Source: a virus. From it: a stretch of DNA of 64,000 nt. The position numbers and the translations under genes were made by a program. Positions 14,852-23,877 of the stretch are shown here, piece by piece (the stretch's first letter is position 1; every line of letters begins with the position of its first letter). The notes beneath the pieces were generated by a model. That model did not search any database and had not been told where the DNA came from. It saw nothing but the letters and a program-made list of their open reading frames with translations. The stretch is from the IMG/VR virus record IMGVR_UViG_3300025545_000003, positions 42,831-106,830 of that record; one strand, 5' to 3'.

Positions 14852-15862
14852 TCAGGGCTCGACAGGCAAGAACTCAAGGGCAGCGAGGAGGTATTCGATC
14901 AGCTTGTCACGGCCCCATGCGTGGATCGTCATGGACTTGGCGTGGTCTTCGGGGCCCTGCCAGCGACCACTGGATTCGTAGGTCACCTTGTCCCGCTTCC
15001 CGAGATCCCGGAGGTGGTCCACGGCGAACAGGCGTTCCGACTTCATGGACAGGCTGATTACCCGCTTGCGGGGGCCGACCGTGAACTCGGTCTCGGCGTA
15101 GACGAACGTGTACCACGGCTCCGACTTCGTGCTGTCCCCGTAGTACTGGTTGGGGATCACGGTGGGTTCGAAGGTGCGGCCCGACTTGTCCTGCACCTCC
15201 TTGAACACCCCGGCCCAGAACTCGTCGTGGTTGCGGCGGATCGGGTCAATGATCTCTTCGGTGCGGGCCTCTTCTCGGGGGACGTGCTTCCAGCCGCCCT
15301 CCGTCCCGAGGTAGACACGGAAGATCATTTCCGGCCAGAGCGGCGGGTTCTCGGGGGCGAGGAGCGTCCGGGGGTTGTACTGGACGTACCCGGCACGGAA
15401 CGCTTCGATCAGGGCCTTGCCGTCCACGGGGAGGCGGTTCCCCTCGTCGTCCTCGTACCACTCGCCCACCAGCTTGTGGTCGTCGTTGTACTCGGACTTG
15501 TAGTGGTAGCCCTTGGCCGGGTCGAGGCCGAATGTCCCAGCGATGGCGTCGGCGTCTTCGTTCTCCTTGGCCTTCTTGAGGGGCATCCAGCCGTCCATCT
15601 CGTAGGCACGGGAAGCGGTGGCCAGCTTGGTGTTGAACCAATCGAACACCGGCTGGAGGAACGTCTCGGTAAAGTCGTCGGGGACGCCCTTCGGACCATC
15701 CGGGAAGATGGAGAACGTGCTGTAGCCGTTGTTGCTGATCTCCAAGGCACGGAGGCCGCAGGGGCAGAAGTGATGGGCCGAGTAACCGGCTCCCATCGTG
15801 CAGCCACCTTGTCGCCACTCGTTGCGGCCACAGGTGCAGTTGGGGAGTACTCGTTCAGTCAT
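14852..15862 (-). CDS. Hypothetical protein with N-terminal Cys cluster
   Basis: 336 residues. The first 37 residues hold C-T-C-G, G-G-C, F-C-P-C-G, which could bind one zinc ion. The rest is a large mixed domain rich in aromatic and charged residues without a motif I know. AGGAGGAG precedes the ATG and a phage-type promoter sits 20 bp upstream, so it is probably monocistronic. Confidence 0.65.
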   Translation of the reverse strand: MTERVLPNCTCGRNEWRQGGCTMGAGYSAHHFCPCGLRALEISNNGYSTFSIFPDGPKGVPDDFTETFLQPVFDWFNTKLATASRAYEMDGWMPLKKAKENEDADAIAGTFGLDPAKGYHYKSEYNDDHKLVGEWYEDDEGNRLPVDGKALIEAFRAGYVQYNPRTLLAPENPPLWPEMIFRVYLGTEGGWKHVPREEARTEEIIDPIRRNHDEFWAGVFKEVQDKSGRTFEPTVIPNQYYGDSTKSEPWYTFVYAETEFTVGPRKRVISLSMKSERLFAVDHLRDLGKRDKVTYESSGRWQGPEDHAKSMTIHAWGRDKLIEYLLAALEFLPVEP

Positions 15863-15881
15863 GGGCTCCTCCTATTCAGGG

Positions 15882-15910
15882 ATCCCACACGGAACAGGAA
15901 GGGGCTAAGC
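15882..15910 (-). promoter_or_regulatory. Phage-type promoter
   Basis: Minus strand: GCTTAG, 17 bp, TGGGAT. The -10 is less typical than the TAGA form, but the spacer is almost identical to the copy at 31848-31876. Confidence 0.55.
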
Positions 15911-15918
15911 CGGATCCG

Positions 15919-16401
15919 CTACTTGAAGTACACCCGAGGGGTGCCCTCTTTCACGTCCACCGCTTCAAGGACGGCATCCCGCTTGGCTTGATCAGCCCCG
16001 GCGACACGGGTAGCGAGGGTATCACGGGCCTTGTAGGTCACGACCGTGTCGAAGAAGCGGTCGAAGTCATCTCCCAGAATCCCCTTCAAGCCGTCCATGT
16101 CGGCGTCCTTGCGAACGACCGTGTTGGGCTTGGGGATCGAGACCGTACAGCGGGAGCCGTCGTTCCCATCGAAGTGCTCTGCGCCGGGATCTCCCGCACG
16201 GGCCTGTACGGCCAGTTCACGCAGCTTGCCCTTGATGGGTTCCAAGGCTTCCCCGGCCTCTTTGGAGATGCCCGCCAGCTTGTGCCCCAAGGCCACAGCC
16301 TCCTCGTCCGGCATGGCGGTGAGGAGGCTGGGCAGGGCACGGCGGAGGTCTTCGATGGTACGGATAACCGTGATCAGGTCGGCAGTTTTCGGCGTGGGCA
16401 T
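15919..16401 (-). CDS. Hypothetical helical protein
   Basis: 160 residues from the ATG that overlaps the previous stop (TGATG). The N-terminal half is helical (I-E-D-L-R-R-A-L, E-A-L-E-P-I-K-G), the C-terminal half mixed. No family recognised. It is the last gene of the operon led by the CobS-like ATPase, so it may serve the same complex. Confidence 0.62.
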   Translation of the reverse strand: MPTPKTADLITVIRTIEDLRRALPSLLTAMPDEEAVALGHKLAGISKEAGEALEPIKGKLRELAVQARAGDPGAEHFDGNDGSRCTVSIPKPNTVVRKDADMDGLKGILGDDFDRFFDTVVTYKARDTLATRVAGADQAKRDAVLEAVDVKEGTPRVYFK

Positions 16402-17243
16402 CAATCTTCCTCGTAGCAGTGAACGTGGTAGATGCCGGGTGGGCCTTGTGACGCATTCGCCGAGCGAATCCAGACAGCATCCTCACCCTTCGACACCACG
16501 TTACCGCACTTCTTGCAGATGGCCTTCTGCTGACAGGTGATTCGTTGCGTTTCACCCGACATGCTCGTGGCACCACTCGTCGCCGGTCGGGCGGCGGGCT
16601 TTGAGGGCTTCACGGCAGGCCCCACGACGGTCGAGGGCTGTACCTGCTTGGCGGCAGCGGCGTCGATGTCCTCTTTGGCCAACAGGGTGGACAGCCGGGA
16701 CAGGTGAGCCGCCATGGCGTTGAGGCAGCGGTTCTTCACCGCACAGTCGGTGCATACGTCCGACTTGTCCGAGTACGCCCCGTAACAGGGCGTCTGCTCG
16801 ATGGCCAGCCCCCGAATGTAGGCGTCGTCGTGGTAATCGTTGCCCTCGTCGTGTCCGGGGGACACCGGCAAGGGCATCGAGGCTACCTGAGTTTTGTCAC
16901 CGTCCACGCTGTCCTCCGAGGACTTGGCATCCCGTAGGGACTGTGCCTTGATTACTCCATCCGGGGTCAGCTTCCACGTACCCCGGCCTTCACGGGCGGC
17001 CCAACCCTCTGCGATGAGGGTCTTGAACGCCGCCTGCATCCAACGCACGGTGCTGAAAGCGTTGACCCCTGCGGGCTTTCCGAACTGGTCGATGGTGATG
17101 CCCATGTCCACACAGGTCGGATCGTAGGTGGCCTCGCTTTGGACGGGGACGTCCGGCTTGAACCCGGAGAGCTTCCCCAGAGTCAGGAGCAGCGGGCTAA
17201 CGAAGCTCTTGGCGCTAACGGTGTGCTTGGGTGTGCCTCTCAT
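16401..17243 (-). CDS. Winged-helix/zinc hypothetical protein
   Basis: 280 residues from the ATG 2 nt after the upstream stop. Residues about 10-105 look like a winged-helix domain of the Mrr-N kind (L-L-L-T-L-G-K-L, T-L-I-A-E-G-W-A, W-K-L-T-P-D-G). The same layout occurs twice in the sigma-like protein at 44813-46177. A Cys cluster (C-Y-G..C-T-D-C..C) and a C-terminal C-K-K-C-G suggest zinc binding. It follows the CobS-like ATPase directly; a DNA-binding or adaptor role is likely. Confidence 0.62.
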   Translation of the reverse strand: MRGTPKHTVSAKSFVSPLLLTLGKLSGFKPDVPVQSEATYDPTCVDMGITIDQFGKPAGVNAFSTVRWMQAAFKTLIAEGWAAREGRGTWKLTPDGVIKAQSLRDAKSSEDSVDGDKTQVASMPLPVSPGHDEGNDYHDDAYIRGLAIEQTPCYGAYSDKSDVCTDCAVKNRCLNAMAAHLSRLSTLLAKEDIDAAAAKQVQPSTVVGPAVKPSKPAARPATSGATSMSGETQRITCQQKAICKKCGNVVSKGEDAVWIRSANASQGPPGIYHVHCYEED

Positions 17244-17244
17244 C

Positions 17245-18483
17245 CTATCGGCCCCCCTTGAACCCGCCGACAGTGGATCCCGGAGGAGCCTTGCCAACGT
17301 CCAGCATGGAGATGTGGGGATCCATGATCTTGATCGCCGATTCCCGGTTCTCCTCGTCGGGTAGCCGGTCGAGCCACGAACGGGAGGCCAGCTTCAACAG
17401 GTTCTTCGGCACCTTGGCAGAGCCGTTGCACTCCAGCATGTCCTCTGCGTGCATCAGGATCGAGCACAGGCCACGGTGGGAGAACTCGCCGTACAGTTCG
17501 CCGTCGAGGATGGCCTCACGGAGCGACTTCGTCACCTTGCCCATCTTCTCGAACAGGGTGTCTCCGACCCGCTGTGCCAGCACCGGGAACTTGGCCCGGA
17601 CAATGGACTCCTCGTCCCGCCAGTCCATCCAGCGGAACTGGAAGACCTTCTCAAAGCGGTCGAGCAGGGAGGCGTCGATGGGGTTGGCCGAGATCATACG
17701 CCCACGTTCGTCGCCCGAACCCGCCGTGTTGCCTGTAGCGGCGACCAGCGTGCCGGGGAGTACCGGGTAGACCTTGCCAGCGGGGCCGTCGATGCGGCCT
17801 TGGATGGAGTCCGTGATGAGGCGGAGGTGTTCGGCCTGTTCCCGGTCGGCCCGGTCGAAGTCAGTGACCAGCATCATGTAAGGGATGCGTCGTCCGGTAG
17901 GGGTGACGAACCCGTCACGCAGGGCCTTGAGGGCCTCGCCCTCTTCCCAATGCGTGCCCGCCTCTGTGAACCCACGGCTGAAGAACCACGCCTCGATGTC
18001 CGTGCCCGGTTTCACCTGCCGGATCATCGCCGGGGTGCGGGTCAGGTTGCTCCAAGCGTGGAACAGGGCGTCCTTCCCGCTACCGGGAAGCCCCCACACG
18101 TAGATCGACCGCTTGAAGAACAGGGACACGACAGCGTGCTCCACGTCCTCCCCGAGCAGTCCGTACCGGGGGATCCGGTAATGGTCCGGCATGGGGAGGC
18201 AGTTTTCCACTGGCACGTCCACGTTAACCGGGAACTCGATCCGCCCAAACTTCACCTTCAGGGAGGTGGGCTTGGGCGGGTGCGCCCGCTTGCGGGGGTT
18301 CACAGTCTGCTGGAAGCGGGCATGGAGCCGCTGGCTGACGGTGCCCGCATCCGGGTACGTGTCGAGGTACTTTGATGCTGTCATGCCGTGGGCTTCCAAG
18401 AGGTGGTCCCCCAGGAAGTCCTGCTCTACGTGACCGCAGATCCGGCACTTGAGCCCATCAGGCTTGGTCTTGCTATCCGTCAC
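17245..18483 (-). CDS. CobS-like AAA+ ATPase
   Basis: 412 residues, GTG start behind GAGAGGGG. The N-terminus has a Ros/MucR-like zinc finger (C-R-I-C-G, H-L-L-E-A-H-G-M-T, Y-L-D-T-Y-P). The AAA+ module follows: Walker A G-L-P-G-S-G-K-D at 131-138 (Asp after Lys instead of Ser/Thr), a V-T-D-F-D-R Walker B region, an A-A-T-G-N sensor and a D-R-F arginine region. The MoxR/CobS family works with VWA partners as unfolding or metal-insertion chaperones. The divergent gene at 18632 is a VWA protein of the CobT type, so the two should form one complex. Confidence 0.82.
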   Translation of the reverse strand: MTDSKTKPDGLKCRICGHVEQDFLGDHLLEAHGMTASKYLDTYPDAGTVSQRLHARFQQTVNPRKRAHPPKPTSLKVKFGRIEFPVNVDVPVENCLPMPDHYRIPRYGLLGEDVEHAVVSLFFKRSIYVWGLPGSGKDALFHAWSNLTRTPAMIRQVKPGTDIEAWFFSRGFTEAGTHWEEGEALKALRDGFVTPTGRRIPYMMLVTDFDRADREQAEHLRLITDSIQGRIDGPAGKVYPVLPGTLVAATGNTAGSGDERGRMISANPIDASLLDRFEKVFQFRWMDWRDEESIVRAKFPVLAQRVGDTLFEKMGKVTKSLREAILDGELYGEFSHRGLCSILMHAEDMLECNGSAKVPKNLLKLASRSWLDRLPDEENRESAIKIMDPHISMLDVGKAPPGSTVGGFKGGR

Positions 18484-18523
18484 TTGCCCCTCTCGGTGAG
18501 TAGGGTTTCTCGTCCGTCTGCCC

Positions 18524-18552
18524 CTTCTACCCGTTGCCCCCTTTCGCTAAGC
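18524..18552 (-). promoter_or_regulatory. Phage-type promoter of the CobS-like operon
   Basis: Minus strand GCTTAG, 17 bp, TAGAAG. Divergent from the promoter at 18567-18595. Confidence 0.62.
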
Positions 18553-18566
18553 CCCCCGAAGCGTGG

Positions 18567-18595
18567 GCTTAGGCTTTTCTCGTTCCGGGTAGAAT
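18567..18595 (+). promoter_or_regulatory. Phage-type promoter of the CobT-like gene
   Basis: GCTTAG (18567-18572), 17 bp, TAGAAT (18590-18595). It forms a back-to-back pair with the minus-strand promoter, so both partners can be switched on together. Confidence 0.68.
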
Positions 18596-18631
18596 GGTCA
18601 CCGGGTGGTAACTTGCGCCCCGTGAGGTGAC

Positions 18632-21295
18632 ATGGCCAAGCCAGCAGCGAAACAGGAACTCACCCCCGTTGTAAGGGGAGACCGCTACCGACGAACCCAC
18701 AGGGCCTCCGTGATCGGTGTCCTGGGCCGTCAGGCTCCTCCCGTTCTCAGCCGGGGATCCATGTTCTACAACCTTGACCGCTGGACTGCACGGGCGCTCG
18801 TGTCCGAGATGTGCCAGTGGGCCGGGAAGAACAGGGGCTGCACCCCCACAGCGAAGGACGTAGCCGACTGGGTCTCCAAGGCCAACAACATGACCGCCCC
18901 GGAGCGGTGCATCGTCATTGCCAACACACCCGACAAGCTGCCCCTCAAGGTAGCCCTTGGCCTGACCGGCGGGGCGTACCACGAGGCGTTCCACACGAAG
19001 TACTCCTGCCGCAGACCACTACAGGTGAAGGAGTGCGTGAACTTCATCCTGCCCCGTTGGGCGCTGGTGAAGGACTGGAGTGGGCTCCACAAGGCCCTCC
19101 AAGAGTGGAACAACATCATCGAGGACATACGCATCGAGCGCCGGGGCCGTGAGGACTACGAGGGTTCGCACACGAAGCTGGCCGACTTGCAGGACTTCAT
19201 CCTCGACAAGGAGGCCGCAGGCGTCGAACAGGTGCGCTCCCACGGGGGCAAGCCGGGAGCCTTGTCTGTGATCGTCCGGGCGTTCCGTGACGTGGGTCTT
19301 GGGTACAACACCGAGCGCCAGCGTGAAGCCTTCGCCGAGTACAAGACGGACAACCCGGATGCCGTCGACCTTGTGATGACCGGCCCGCTGACCCCGATGC
19401 TTCAGGACACCATCGATCTGTCCGCCAAGGACGATCTCGGGTGCATCCGACTGGCGATGGACGTCGTTGCCAAGATCGGGGAGTTGGGCGGTATGGACGA
19501 GTCCGACGACAAGGCCCAGGACGGGCAGCACGGCGACGGGATGCAAACGTGCCCCGGTTGTGGCGCACCCGCCTCCAAGATCGTTGTACGGCCCCTCTCA
19601 GACGGCAAGGGAGGCAAGGTTCGGGGCAAGGGCCTCGCTACCTGCACGGCCTGTGGCCATCAGGAAGAGGTCGACGTCAAGAAGAAGTCTGCCGCCGATA
19701 AGGCCAAGGACAAGAAGGACAAGCAGGCGGGCAAGAAGTCCGCACCCGGCCCCAAGTTCGAAGGCTTCGACGAGGACGACTTCGACGATGAAGGCGACGG
19801 TGGGGGCGAAGGTGAGGCCGGTGACGGTCAGGGTGGCTCCGGTTCGTCCGGTGGCAAGTCTGACGGGGACGAGGACGGCGACGGTTCGTCCGGCTCCGGT
19901 GGAGACGAAGACGGCGATGACGACGGGGACGGCTCCGGGTCTGGGAAAGACGGCGATGAGGGTGACGAAGACGGCGACGGTTCCAAGGACGGCAGCGACA
20001 AGGATGGCGATGCTGCCGGTGGCGATGGTGGTGACGGAGACGGGGACGGGGACGACGAGGGCAAGGACGGCAAGGCCGGACAGGGAGCCAATCAGGGAAG
20101 CGCCAGCCAGCACCAAGGCATCGACCAGCCGGACATAGGCCCGGACGGGAGCGACCAGTCGGGCGGGGCCGGGGGGCACCACCACGCCCAAGGCCCCCAC
20201 GCAGGCAACGATCACAAGTGGGAGGACGTCGCCGAGCAGGCGTTGAACGACGCACAGTCCGGCAAGGACACCCACGCCCTCGACAACAACAAGGCGCTGG
20301 AGAATGCGGTCAACGCTGCCGAGGACAAGGAAGACTCGGACACGGAGACCGGCGAGGCCCCGTGGAAGCCCTACAATCCGGGCCTCGATGAAGCGCTGCT
20401 GGTTCCTCATTCGGGCCGGGGCCGGGAACACGACATGGCCGAAGCCACGAAGCTGGTCAAGTCCGTTACGTCCGAGTCCGCCTACACGAGAGCCCGCCTG
20501 CGGAACATCGTCCGGGCACTGGAGATGACCAGCACTGTTCATGGCGTACAGCACGGGCGCAACCTGTCCACCCGCTACCTCGTGGACTCCAAGGCGTGCC
20601 TGCGGGGCGGGGAGATGCCGAAGCGTCCCTACTACCGCAAGGGCTTGCAGACGGACATGTCGATGGCGGCAGCGGTTGTCGTGGACGAGTCCGGTTCGAT
20701 GAGCGGGTGGCTGGCCGACGCCGCCCGGATCATGATCGCCATCACGGAGCCTCTGGACGCCCTCAACTGCCCGACACTGGCCTTGGGATTCAGGGACGGG
20801 CGTCGGGGAGGGCGGTACAACGACTACCGGACTGACCCGGACGAGGACGTCAAGAACCGCCTGTACCACCGCCATGAGGGCGTCATCTACGACATCTTCA
20901 AGCAGTGGCACGAAGGATTCCGCACCGTGAAGTGGCGCTTCGCCAACACGAGGGCCACTGGCGGCACCCCGATGTCCGACGGGATCCAGTACGCCCTCAA
21001 CGCCATCTCCCTGCGGAGCGAAGCTCACCGCTTCGTGTTCGTAGTCACGGACGGTTGCCCCAACTACGGGCACGAGGCCGTGATCAAGCGGCAGATCCGC
21101 CTCGCCAAGCAGGCCAACATCCACGTCGTCGGGGTTGGGATGGGCTACGGAGCCAAGTACGTCGAGGCCCTGTTCGTGGACTCGGTCTACTCCGACAAGA
21201 TCCCCGAGATCCCCAAGGGGCTCGTCGCCAAGATGAACGAACTGGTCGATGCCCGCACGGGACGCCGGGGCATGGTCTACAAAGACAAGGGCTAG
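18632..21295 (+). CDS. CobT-like VWA protein with HExxH motif
   Basis: 887 residues. The N-terminal domain has H-E-A-F-H at 117-121 followed by E-D-I-R-I-E at 164-169, the metal-site pattern of the VWA-associated metallopeptidase-like domain. A zinc ribbon (C-P-G-C-G..C-T-A-C-G) lies at about 307-350. A long Asp/Gly/Glu/Ser-rich stretch follows (about 370-520). The C-terminal VWA domain carries the MIDAS motif D-E-S-G-S-M-S near 685, with T-G-G-T-P and V-T-D-G later. CobT proteins use the same acidic linker and VWA domain with CobS. Function in phages is unknown; cobalt insertion itself is unlikely without CobN. An ATP-driven remodelling complex is the safer reading. Confidence 0.82.
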   Translation: MAKPAAKQELTPVVRGDRYRRTHRASVIGVLGRQAPPVLSRGSMFYNLDRWTARALVSEMCQWAGKNRGCTPTAKDVADWVSKANNMTAPERCIVIANTPDKLPLKVALGLTGGAYHEAFHTKYSCRRPLQVKECVNFILPRWALVKDWSGLHKALQEWNNIIEDIRIERRGREDYEGSHTKLADLQDFILDKEAAGVEQVRSHGGKPGALSVIVRAFRDVGLGYNTERQREAFAEYKTDNPDAVDLVMTGPLTPMLQDTIDLSAKDDLGCIRLAMDVVAKIGELGGMDESDDKAQDGQHGDGMQTCPGCGAPASKIVVRPLSDGKGGKVRGKGLATCTACGHQEEVDVKKKSAADKAKDKKDKQAGKKSAPGPKFEGFDEDDFDDEGDGGGEGEAGDGQGGSGSSGGKSDGDEDGDGSSGSGGDEDGDDDGDGSGSGKDGDEGDEDGDGSKDGSDKDGDAAGGDGGDGDGDGDDEGKDGKAGQGANQGSASQHQGIDQPDIGPDGSDQSGGAGGHHHAQGPHAGNDHKWEDVAEQALNDAQSGKDTHALDNNKALENAVNAAEDKEDSDTETGEAPWKPYNPGLDEALLVPHSGRGREHDMAEATKLVKSVTSESAYTRARLRNIVRALEMTSTVHGVQHGRNLSTRYLVDSKACLRGGEMPKRPYYRKGLQTDMSMAAAVVVDESGSMSGWLADAARIMIAITEPLDALNCPTLALGFRDGRRGGRYNDYRTDPDEDVKNRLYHRHEGVIYDIFKQWHEGFRTVKWRFANTRATGGTPMSDGIQYALNAISLRSEAHRFVFVVTDGCPNYGHEAVIKRQIRLAKQANIHVVGVGMGYGAKYVEALFVDSVYSDKIPEIPKGLVAKMNELVDARTGRRGMVYKDKG

Positions 21296-21296
21296 G

Positions 21297-21325
21297 GCTT
21301 AGCCCTTCTTCCAGACGGGTTGGGT
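21297..21325 (+). promoter_or_regulatory. Weak phage-type promoter
   Basis: GCTTAG (21297-21302), 17 bp, TTGGGT (21320-21325). The -10 is poor, but the first half and spacing match. Transcription would begin at about the ATG of the next gene, which has no ribosome-binding site. Confidence 0.4.
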
Positions 21326-21329
21326 ATGT

Positions 21330-22550
21330 ATGGAAGCTGACACCCACATCCTGATCCAGTCCGTCTCCAAGGACCCAGTCGTACAGGCCCTGATCCGGGA
21401 GCACCTTGCCAAGAAGGTGAAGTCCCTCATGGGGATCCGTGAGAACTCGGACGACTTCGTTCGGGATCTCAAGGTGTACCTCGGCCCGCAAACCCTCGTG
21501 ACGAAGGGCAAGGGTCGCTGGTGGGTATGGGAACTGGAGGGCCTCCGTGTCCGTGCCCGCAAGCAGGCGTGTGAGTTCCTCGTCCCCAAGGGTTCCAGCG
21601 TAGAGGAAGCCTTCAAGGCTTTGGAGGACATCCCTGTCCTCTGGCCCGACCACGACAAGGAACTGCTGACGTGGGATGAGAAGCTGGCCCTCCGCAAGTT
21701 AGGCCACAAGGCTCTCGGACGGTTCCGCCTGCGGATCGGATCTTACCCACAGGACGAACTGAAAGCGTTTGTCATGGGAGTCTGCAACCGGCAGATCTGG
21801 ACGGACAAGGACGTCCGTTCCGCACAGGACATGAGCCTCTGCTTCCCCCTGCTTGCGATGGGGGCACTCAGCATCTCCGACAAGAAGCGGGCGAAGATTG
21901 AGGCCCGTGGATTCCTGCCGCCCGAACCGGGCAAGGAGCCGGAGGAGCCTGAGAGTGACCCGCCCAAGATGCCAAAGCTGCCGACCGACCCTCCGAAGCC
22001 CGAACCACCGGAGCTTCAGGAAGAGGTGATCCTCGACCCGGAGGCCATGTCCGACATCGAACAGCGGATCGGCTGGCAACAGGCCCCGGACAACGCACGG
22101 GCCGAGTACGAGGGCAAGATCAAGCGGCAGAACGAGGTCATCCGGCACGCCAACGACAAGCTGATGCAGGCGTACAAGGAAGAGACCCTCGCTGCTTGGG
22201 AGGCGGCTTGTGCGGGTGTGTTCGACCAGATCAAACAGATCACGGCGGACCACGATAAAGCGGTCGCCGACTACCACACCAGCCGGGAACCTTTGATGGC
22301 CGAGTACAAGGCCAAGCTGGCCAAGTGGGAACTGGTCAACGCCCGCAGGAGCGAGGCCGAGGGTGCCGCAAACATGCGGTACGCCGAGGACATCGGCTGC
22401 GTCTGGGATTGGTTCGACAAGTGCGCTCCCCGCTCCGTGAACGGGATGCCCATGTTCTTTTCCTTGCGGCTGATGAACCGGGCGGATTGGGAACGGGCAC
22501 ACAAGGCAATCATGGCTGAAATCAAGAGGCGGCAGTCGTTTACCGTTTGA
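21330..22550 (+). CDS. Hypothetical coiled-coil protein
   Basis: 406 residues. Residues 1-200 form a helical domain. They are followed by a Pro/Glu-rich linker (about 200-235) and a long charged coiled coil (about 245-345). The end has W-D-W-F-D-K-C and N-R-A-D-W-E-R. No family recognised. There is no Shine-Dalgarno at the ATG; either the mRNA is leaderless or translation starts further in. It follows the CobT-like gene after 34 nt and may be a client or subunit of that system. Confidence 0.65.
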   Translation: MEADTHILIQSVSKDPVVQALIREHLAKKVKSLMGIRENSDDFVRDLKVYLGPQTLVTKGKGRWWVWELEGLRVRARKQACEFLVPKGSSVEEAFKALEDIPVLWPDHDKELLTWDEKLALRKLGHKALGRFRLRIGSYPQDELKAFVMGVCNRQIWTDKDVRSAQDMSLCFPLLAMGALSISDKKRAKIEARGFLPPEPGKEPEEPESDPPKMPKLPTDPPKPEPPELQEEVILDPEAMSDIEQRIGWQQAPDNARAEYEGKIKRQNEVIRHANDKLMQAYKEETLAAWEAACAGVFDQIKQITADHDKAVADYHTSREPLMAEYKAKLAKWELVNARRSEAEGAANMRYAEDIGCVWDWFDKCAPRSVNGMPMFFSLRLMNRADWERAHKAIMAEIKRRQSFTV

Positions 22551-22555
22551 GGTGG

Positions 22556-22584
22556 GCTTAGGGCTGGCCGTTCTTGTGTAGAGA
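22556..22584 (+). promoter_or_regulatory. Phage-type promoter (GCTTAG-17-TAGAGA)
   Basis: GCTTAG at 22556-22561, TAGAGA at 22579-22584, followed by a 50-nt leader ending in AAGGAG. Confidence 0.66.
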
Positions 22585-22633
22585 AGGTGAACGGGCCGAA
22601 AGGCCCCTGAAGGACGCTTACAAGGAGCACGAA

Positions 22634-23113
22634 ATGGACACCATCCTCACCCCCGAAGTTCGGCTGGCCATCGAGACCGGCATCAAGGACGGCCTCAAGC
22701 AGGTCGCCAAGGCCCAGGGCGACGCCAAGGACTCGGCCTCCCCCGACACGAAGACGAAGGGTCTCGTGATCAACCTCACGCTGGAAGTGGACGAGTTGGC
22801 CGTGGGCCACGACACCGACCGAGCGCCGACGTGCTCGATCCCCCTCCTGCCGACGCTGGCCCTCCTGACCAAGCGCATGGGTGCGACCCGCAAGGACGCC
22901 CTCGCCATGATCAAGGACGCCATGACCGAGGCCCTCACGCTGGACAAGCCCGCCGCCGCCATCCTGCTCGAAGAGTTCGGCGTGGCCGAGGCCGAGGAAG
23001 CCATCAAGACGCAGGTCATCAACGAACTGCCCCGCACCCCGGTCAAGAAGACCGCCAAGGCCAAGGGCGTGACGATGACCGTGACCGGCGTGGCAACCCG
23101 CCCGACGGAGTAG
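22634..23113 (+). CDS. Hypothetical protein
   Basis: 159 residues from the ATG behind CAAGGAGCACGAA. Very high use of C/G-ending codons suggests strong expression. The middle is helical (A-L-L-T-K-R-M-G-A-T-R-K-D-A-L) and ends with a short basic beta segment. No family recognised. It starts a chain of five overlapping genes that ends with peptidyl-tRNA hydrolase. Confidence 0.65.
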   Translation: MDTILTPEVRLAIETGIKDGLKQVAKAQGDAKDSASPDTKTKGLVINLTLEVDELAVGHDTDRAPTCSIPLLPTLALLTKRMGATRKDALAMIKDAMTEALTLDKPAAAILLEEFGVAEAEEAIKTQVINELPRTPVKKTAKAKGVTMTVTGVATRPTE

Positions 23114-23116
23114 TTG

Positions 23117-23392
23117 ATGCGAGCCACCTACGAACGGGCGGCAGACAAGCGACGACTGATCCGGGTCATGTTCGAACGCCAGACGCCTGATGCCAGTGCG
23201 CCCGTCATCGAGGCGGTGTACGAGGTAAAGTACCCGGAGGACAACTTCATCTGTGATGACACGGCGGTCTTGATCCCCTTGTCCGTCACCCGGACGGACA
23301 CGAAGGAAACCGTTGTGCTCACCGACGAAGAACGGGACGATTGCCATCAGGCGGCAACCGAGAAGGCCGCAGCGATGGCCAACGAGGGGTAA
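23117..23392 (+). CDS. Small hypothetical protein
   Basis: 91 residues starting at the ATG 3 nt after the previous stop. A beta-rich first half (L-I-R-V-M-F, A-V-Y-E-V-K-Y) and a helical acidic end. Its stop shares TAATG with the next gene. No family recognised. Confidence 0.6.
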   Translation: MRATYERAADKRRLIRVMFERQTPDASAPVIEAVYEVKYPEDNFICDDTAVLIPLSVTRTDTKETVVLTDEERDDCHQAATEKAAAMANEG

Positions 23393-23877
23393 TGGGCGAC
23401 GGGCTCAAAAGGGTAGCCAAGAACTGCGGCGGCCTCATCGTGAACGACCCGGACGGCAACGTCACCCGGTACGACGCCCAAGGCCGTCTCTACGTGCGGG
23501 GATCCAAGCTCCGCCACATGATGGACAAACCCTCGACCCCCCTCTGGAACCTCACCTCTTACAGCACCGAACTACTGGCCTGCATGGACATTGTGATGAG
23601 GGCACGGCACGCCTCCGGGCTGTCCAGCGTAGCCTTCCACAAGGAGCGCCTCGGCAAGCAGGACTTCTGTTGGACAAGCTCCAAGCGCCTGTACGTGTGG
23701 GAGTACATCGCCGCCGACGGGACGTTCCTCGGGCGTGTGTTCGCCTCCAAGGAGGGCACCTCACCGGAGGCCGCTACCGTACAGGGTGTGCCTTGGCCGT
23801 CCTTCACCCTTGAACGGGGCAGGCAATTCATGAGAGTCTACATGACCGCCCTTGGGCTGGAGTACCCTGATGCTTGA
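23392..23877 (+). CDS. Hypothetical protein
   Basis: 161 residues, coupled to the preceding gene by TAATG. Contains V-N-D-P-D-G-N-V-T-R-Y-D and a Trp-rich middle, with no known motif. Possibly a small enzyme-like alpha/beta fold. Confidence 0.6.
   Translation: MGDGLKRVAKNCGGLIVNDPDGNVTRYDAQGRLYVRGSKLRHMMDKPSTPLWNLTSYSTELLACMDIVMRARHASGLSSVAFHKERLGKQDFCWTSSKRLYVWEYIAADGTFLGRVFASKEGTSPEAATVQGVPWPSFTLERGRQFMRVYMTALGLEYPDA

Noticed and set aside
19598-21124. 508-codon frame opposite the VWA gene
   Set aside because: It is antisense to the acidic repeat-rich part of a clear VWA gene; its Val/Leu runs are the reverse of Asp/Gly codons.
22271-23347. 358-codon minus-strand frame
   Set aside because: Spans the antisense of several coupled plus-strand genes and one of their promoters.
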